A model generated the notes under the pieces. The model was not told the origin of the DNA, did no database searches, and was given only the letters and a program-made list of their open reading frames with translations. A program made the translations under genes and the position numbers. Below are positions 4,854-7,884 of a stretch of 7,884 nucleotides of DNA, piece after piece (the first letter of the stretch is position 1; the number at the start of each line of letters is the position of its first letter). Source of the DNA: Bacteroidota bacterium (lineage in GTDB: Bacteria; Bacteroidota; Bacteroidia; Bacteroidales; WCHB1-69); NCBI GenBank assembly GCA_023459435.1, contig JAEWUL010000008.1, positions 1-7,884 on the forward strand, in the 5' to 3' direction.

Positions 4854-7033
4854 AAATAGTTTTTTTTGTTTTCATGTTGATGAATCACAAATCGGGTTAA
4901 TCCTTTTGTGGTGAATTGAAGCTCAAATTTCTTATGATCTAAGTTTTTATTCCATAGTTTTGCAGTAGCTTCCGTTTCAATGGTGATCTGTTTCGGTGAA
5001 AAGAAGTTGTCACAATGGGTCACTTTCGCTTTAAAAACAGCATCTGTAAAAAGAATAAAAGGAGCCACAAAATCCTGAATAGCCAGCCAGACAGGATGGT
5101 TGAAATGGATCAGCGGATAGGAATCCTTTACCTCCATTTCACGATACGGTGCAAGAAGTAAACGGTAGGTTGCTAAATAAAAATCGAAGAGCAGACTGTT
5201 TTTATCTCCTTCAAAGTCGTAACAATAAAACATCACACCATCATTGATAAACCATACAGAACTATTGCTCTTTGGACAATACAGATAGGTTCTGTTGTAT
5301 GCATCTGTATAGACACTCCAAATCAATTCCGAATCAGGGGAATCCTCTTCAGACCATTTTAAGTGAATCCCCGGAGTAAGAAGTAATGATTTTTTCATAA
5401 GATCAGAAACCTCTACATTCCCGATGATCTGATCCTCTTTAGGGATCTCAAAAATTTTCAAAACAGGTTTGTCCTCTTGCATTTCAATAAAATAGGAGAT
5501 AGGATACTCCTTTGTTTTTGACCCAATTCGGGGTGTAAGCTGAACCTGAAAATGCAGATGTGGCTCCGGAGATCGGCCTGAACTACCACATGTGGCAAGT
5601 ATTTGTCCTTTACTGACAAACTCACCTGTTTTAACTTTAAAACTATCTTTTTTTAAATGAGATAATTGGGTGTAAAGCCCATTTTTATGATCAATGATCA
5701 GTGTGTTTCCCCAGTTTTCCTTGGTATTCACTGCACTGATCGGATTATCATCTACATTATTGATAATTTCATGTACATAACCATCTAGTGGAGCTACAAC
5801 AGGCTTGTTGTAAGCAAAATAATCCTCTACTACATATCCATCACCTTTATAAGTTTTGTTTTGTTCATCGGCAATCACAAAATCGAGTGCTGATGACCAA
5901 TCCCCCAGATGGGTGATTTTCCCCTTATACCCTTGACTCACTTTCCATTTTCCCCATATTGGAAGCTGTAATTTGGCAAGATGTGATTGGGCAAAACGTT
6001 GGGTAGATGAAAGGTGTTTGTAAATTGTTTTTTCGGGTGAATAATATTGAATAACAACCTGTTGTATGTATTTGAAAATCCATCGGTTATTCAAAAAAGC
6101 AATAAAAAGAATTGTTAATACTACAAAAGCAGCTGTGAAACTTTTGAGCTGAAATGGGATCAAAAACTTTTGAATACCAATATAAAGTATGGTTAGCGCA
6201 GGGGTTAATACAATAACCGCCAGATAAGTCCATTTATTGGGCACAACATAAAAACAACCCACAGCAATAGCCAGAAAGATAAAATTGCTCCCAACCAGGT
6301 AATCAGTGAGCAATACGGTATCTAAGCCCAGAACTTTGAAAGTGACAAAAGCGGAACCAAAGCCTAACAAAGTTAGTGAAAAAGCGATCCTGGAAAAATA
6401 GAGCAATCCCAACGCCAGCAAAGTTCCGGCCAATACTGAGTTTTGGAAGAAAGTAGCTGATAAGGTTTTGAAATAACTTTTAAAAAAGAGGGGGATCTGC
6501 CATTCATCCATACTGTGTGCAAACTGATAGTAGGAGGAAAGGGATTCTGAGGCTTTATAATTCAGCACATAAATATATTGTTCCTGCATCTCCATAAATT
6601 GGAAACTTCCTGCAGCCAGATATACCAGCCAATAAGTCAGCAGAAATGGAATCGTGAGGTAAGGAAGCTTGTATTTGATAAAGATTTGCTGTACAATGGA
6701 GGTGAAAAACAACAACAAAAGTATGGCTGAAATAAAAACGAAAACGAATGGAAGGTTGAACTGATACTCAAATCCTAAAACCAAACCGAGTAATAACGCA
6801 TTAAAACCGTACATCCCCTCACGAATCAACTGATGATTGAAATGAAATGTTTTGGCCAGAAGATTGGCCAGGATAACAGCTGCTAATCCGCAAATTCCTA
6901 AGAAAGGACTGATAAAGGTAACCAGAATGATGATGATGGCTAACGTTTTATTAAGGGAGAAGAAAATCTGAGCATAACTGTTCAGAATCGTATCTCTCCA
7001 GTATTGAACCTGCGGATTCAGTTTCCATCTCAT
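4835..7033 (-). CDS. Urea-transporter domain fused to M23 zinc metallopeptidase domain
   Basis: The 732 residues fall in three parts. Residues 29-314 hold about ten hydrophobic segments in two repeats of five, as in UT urea channels (free-standing bacterial UTs are about 300-340 residues). Repeat 1 has GMYGFNALLLG (73-83) and LPYLTIPF (123-130). Repeat 2 has GSN (248-250) and a degenerate counterpart, LKSFTAAF (296-303), where both Pro are lost but Thr300 is kept. Residues about 360-505 are an M23 (LytM-like) domain with an apparently complete active site: zinc ligands His375, Asp384 and His494, plus catalytic His459 (LSHLKKDS) and His492 (PHLHFQ). The first ligand pair has the wide H-x8-D spacing ending in ALDF seen in one M23 subgroup. 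Residues 520-732 match nothing I know and look beta-rich. M23 enzymes normally cut peptidoglycan cross-bridges in the periplasm; UT domains pass urea across the inner membrane. The start is 3 bp after the decarboxylase stop, and the end overlaps the barrel gene by 19 bp. Confidence 0.85.
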   Translation of the reverse strand: MRWKLNPQVQYWRDTILNSYAQIFFSLNKTLAIIIILVTFISPFLGICGLAAVILANLLAKTFHFNHQLIREGMYGFNALLLGLVLGFEYQFNLPFVFVFISAILLLLFFTSIVQQIFIKYKLPYLTIPFLLTYWLVYLAAGSFQFMEMQEQYIYVLNYKASESLSSYYQFAHSMDEWQIPLFFKSYFKTLSATFFQNSVLAGTLLALGLLYFSRIAFSLTLLGFGSAFVTFKVLGLDTVLLTDYLVGSNFIFLAIAVGCFYVVPNKWTYLAVIVLTPALTILYIGIQKFLIPFQLKSFTAAFVVLTILFIAFLNNRWIFKYIQQVVIQYYSPEKTIYKHLSSTQRFAQSHLAKLQLPIWGKWKVSQGYKGKITHLGDWSSALDFVIADEQNKTYKGDGYVVEDYFAYNKPVVAPLDGYVHEIINNVDDNPISAVNTKENWGNTLIIDHKNGLYTQLSHLKKDSFKVKTGEFVSKGQILATCGSSGRSPEPHLHFQVQLTPRIGSKTKEYPISYFIEMQEDKPVLKIFEIPKEDQIIGNVEVSDLMKKSLLLTPGIHLKWSEEDSPDSELIWSVYTDAYNRTYLYCPKSNSSVWFINDGVMFYCYDFEGDKNSLLFDFYLATYRLLLAPYREMEVKDSYPLIHFNHPVWLAIQDFVAPFILFTDAVFKAKVTHCDNFFSPKQITIETEATAKLWNKNLDHKKFELQFTTKGLTRFVIHQHENKKNYLCEIFY
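4859..4865 (-). other. In-phase A_AAA_AAC slippery heptamer at the UT-M23 / barrel overlap
   Basis: Within an A8 run (4867-4860 on the minus strand), the codons AAA-AAA-AAC of the UT-M23 gene form A_AAA_AAC in the correct phase for -1 slippage. The -1 frame continues AAA CTA TTT ATG and enters the barrel frame at its ATG (4853) with no stop. The motif and the phase are seen directly; use in the cell is inference, and no stimulatory hairpin was identified. Confidence 0.3.
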
Positions 7034-7036
7034 AAA

Positions 7037-7884
7037 TTATAAATTAAAATGGGATAAATGATCCGGCATCCTTTCATGTACCTGAATCGTTTCCAATGAT
7101 TCATTGTTTCTGATGATATGGGGCATCCCTTGCATGTCAATCATCACTACTTTAGGCCTCATTTGAATAAACTGCATCCATTGGGTCATATTGTAAGCGC
7201 CCACACGATGAACCACTACGTGATCACCCCGATTGAGCAAGGGTAAACTGATGTTTTCTCTTACTACATCGATATTCATACATAATGGTCCGTATAATAC
7301 CATGTCTTCACATTGACTGGTAAAATTTTGTGCCGGTGACACTTTGTGATCGTACCAGAATGAAGTGAATAAGATGTTGATCCCAAAATCCAGAATAGTG
7401 GCTCTTCTTCCGTCACTTAGCCTTTTAAGTGCGATCACTGATCCTAATAGATAACCGGCGTCATCAATTAAAGCTCTCCCTGTTTCTAAGAAAAGAGTGG
7501 GAAGTTGCTCCGGTCTGAATCCATAGTTGAGGATGGTGCTCGTGATCACCTCGGCATAATCATCAATCGATGGAATCACATCTGCTCCCTGTAGATAGGA
7601 ACCTCTTAACGTATTCGCTGTGGCAAAACCACCCCCCATATCAATGTATTCCAATGATATATTGTGAACAGTATGGATATTCCTGATCAAATCACATAAC
7701 TTGGAAGTTGCGACTGCATATGAGGAGGTTGACATCATGTAAGTTCCAATATGACAATGGATGCCAGTCATTTCCATTTGTGGATTGGCCATTATTTTGT
7801 TGATAGCACTCCATGCTGTCCCATTTTCATAGTTGAAACCAAACCGATCCCACATCGGATAAACCCCGGTGTCCATGTTCACCC
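7037..7884 (-). CDS. Fold-type III PLP-dependent decarboxylase (Orn/DAP/Arg decarboxylase family), N-terminus missing
   Basis: The frame is open to the window edge, and the visible 281 residues are the C-terminal two thirds of a protein of about 420-450. The PLP-lysine strand lies outside. Motifs, numbered from the first full codon: RFGF (13-16), GIHCHIGT (40-47), the PLP-phosphate glycine loop DMGGGF (81-86), ETGRALIDDAG (133-143, the EPGR-type motif with Thr for Pro), GPLCMNID (198-205, with the Cys and Asp supplied across the dimer) and GAYNMTQWMQF (228-238, with the PLP-contacting Tyr230). This is the COG0019-type cytoplasmic enzyme that decarboxylates a basic amino acid such as diaminopimelate, ornithine, arginine or a siderophore intermediate; the substrate cannot be chosen from this. 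A GTG at 7882 is an internal Val codon, not the start. It ends 3 bp before the UT-M23 gene and is the first visible gene of that operon. Confidence 0.85.
   Translation of the reverse strand, partial: VNMDTGVYPMWDRFGFNYENGTAWSAINKIMANPQMEMTGIHCHIGTYMMSTSSYAVATSKLCDLIRNIHTVHNISLEYIDMGGGFATANTLRGSYLQGADVIPSIDDYAEVITSTILNYGFRPEQLPTLFLETGRALIDDAGYLLGSVIALKRLSDGRRATILDFGINILFTSFWYDHKVSPAQNFTSQCEDMVLYGPLCMNIDVVRENISLPLLNRGDHVVVHRVGAYNMTQWMQFIQMRPKVVMIDMQGMPHIIRNNESLETIQVHERMPDHLSHFNL

Noticed and set aside
5650..5680. Apparent loss of the M23 catalytic His (YTQLS where many enzymes have YAHLS)
   Set aside because: His459, three residues later in LSHLKKDS, aligns with the HLKKGS form of the motif, so the active site appears complete.
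7880..7882. GTG as the start of the decarboxylase
   Set aside because: The frame stays open to the window edge, and the conserved N-terminal PLP-lysine region is absent. The GTG is therefore an internal Val codon of a truncated gene.

Overview
All supportable genes lie on the minus strand, so the window is read from right (7884) to left (1). Several features point to a Bacteroidota genome, probably of flavobacterial or crocinitomicaceal type. The base composition is AT-rich and the Shine-Dalgarno signals are weak or absent, with A-rich leaders. There are TAnnTTTG -7 promoter elements, exported proteins cleaved before Gln (…LG|Q, …SA|Q), an outer-membrane barrel ending in an aromatic residue, and a proline dehydrogenase of the short monofunctional type common in that phylum. 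No transposase, integrase, CRISPR array, tRNA or rRNA is visible.

Right block (7884 to 2923), four tightly packed genes. The first is the C-terminal two thirds of a fold-type III PLP-dependent decarboxylase, cut by the window edge. Three bases later comes a 732-residue protein that joins a urea-transporter (UT) membrane domain to an M23 zinc metallopeptidase domain and an unrecognised C-terminal region. Its 3' end overlaps by 19 bp an exported protein with N-terminal TPR-like helices and a C-terminal outer-membrane beta-barrel. That gene overlaps by 13 bp a small exported TPR protein. The 3-bp gap and two overlaps make a single translationally coupled operon very likely. Its products would occupy the cytoplasm, inner membrane, periplasm and outer membrane. 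This is the best candidate in the window for an undescribed envelope system; its substrate and role are not evident from sequence.

Middle and left block (2922 to 248). A 109-bp gap holds a plausible Bacteroidota promoter and an inverted repeat. It precedes a second compact run: a stand-alone HD-domain protein with the (p)ppGpp-hydrolase residue pattern, a monofunctional proline dehydrogenase (overlapping by 17 bp if the ATG is used) and a ZupT-type ZIP metal transporter (9-bp gap). The functional link among these three is unclear.

Left end (247 to 1). A 201-bp intergenic stretch contains low-complexity tandem motifs (cacagat-type, an imperfect hairpin, and a cacgaat doublet). It is followed by a promoter-like element and the first 15 codons of another exported protein that runs off the window. 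No gene-free stretch exceeds 300 bases.
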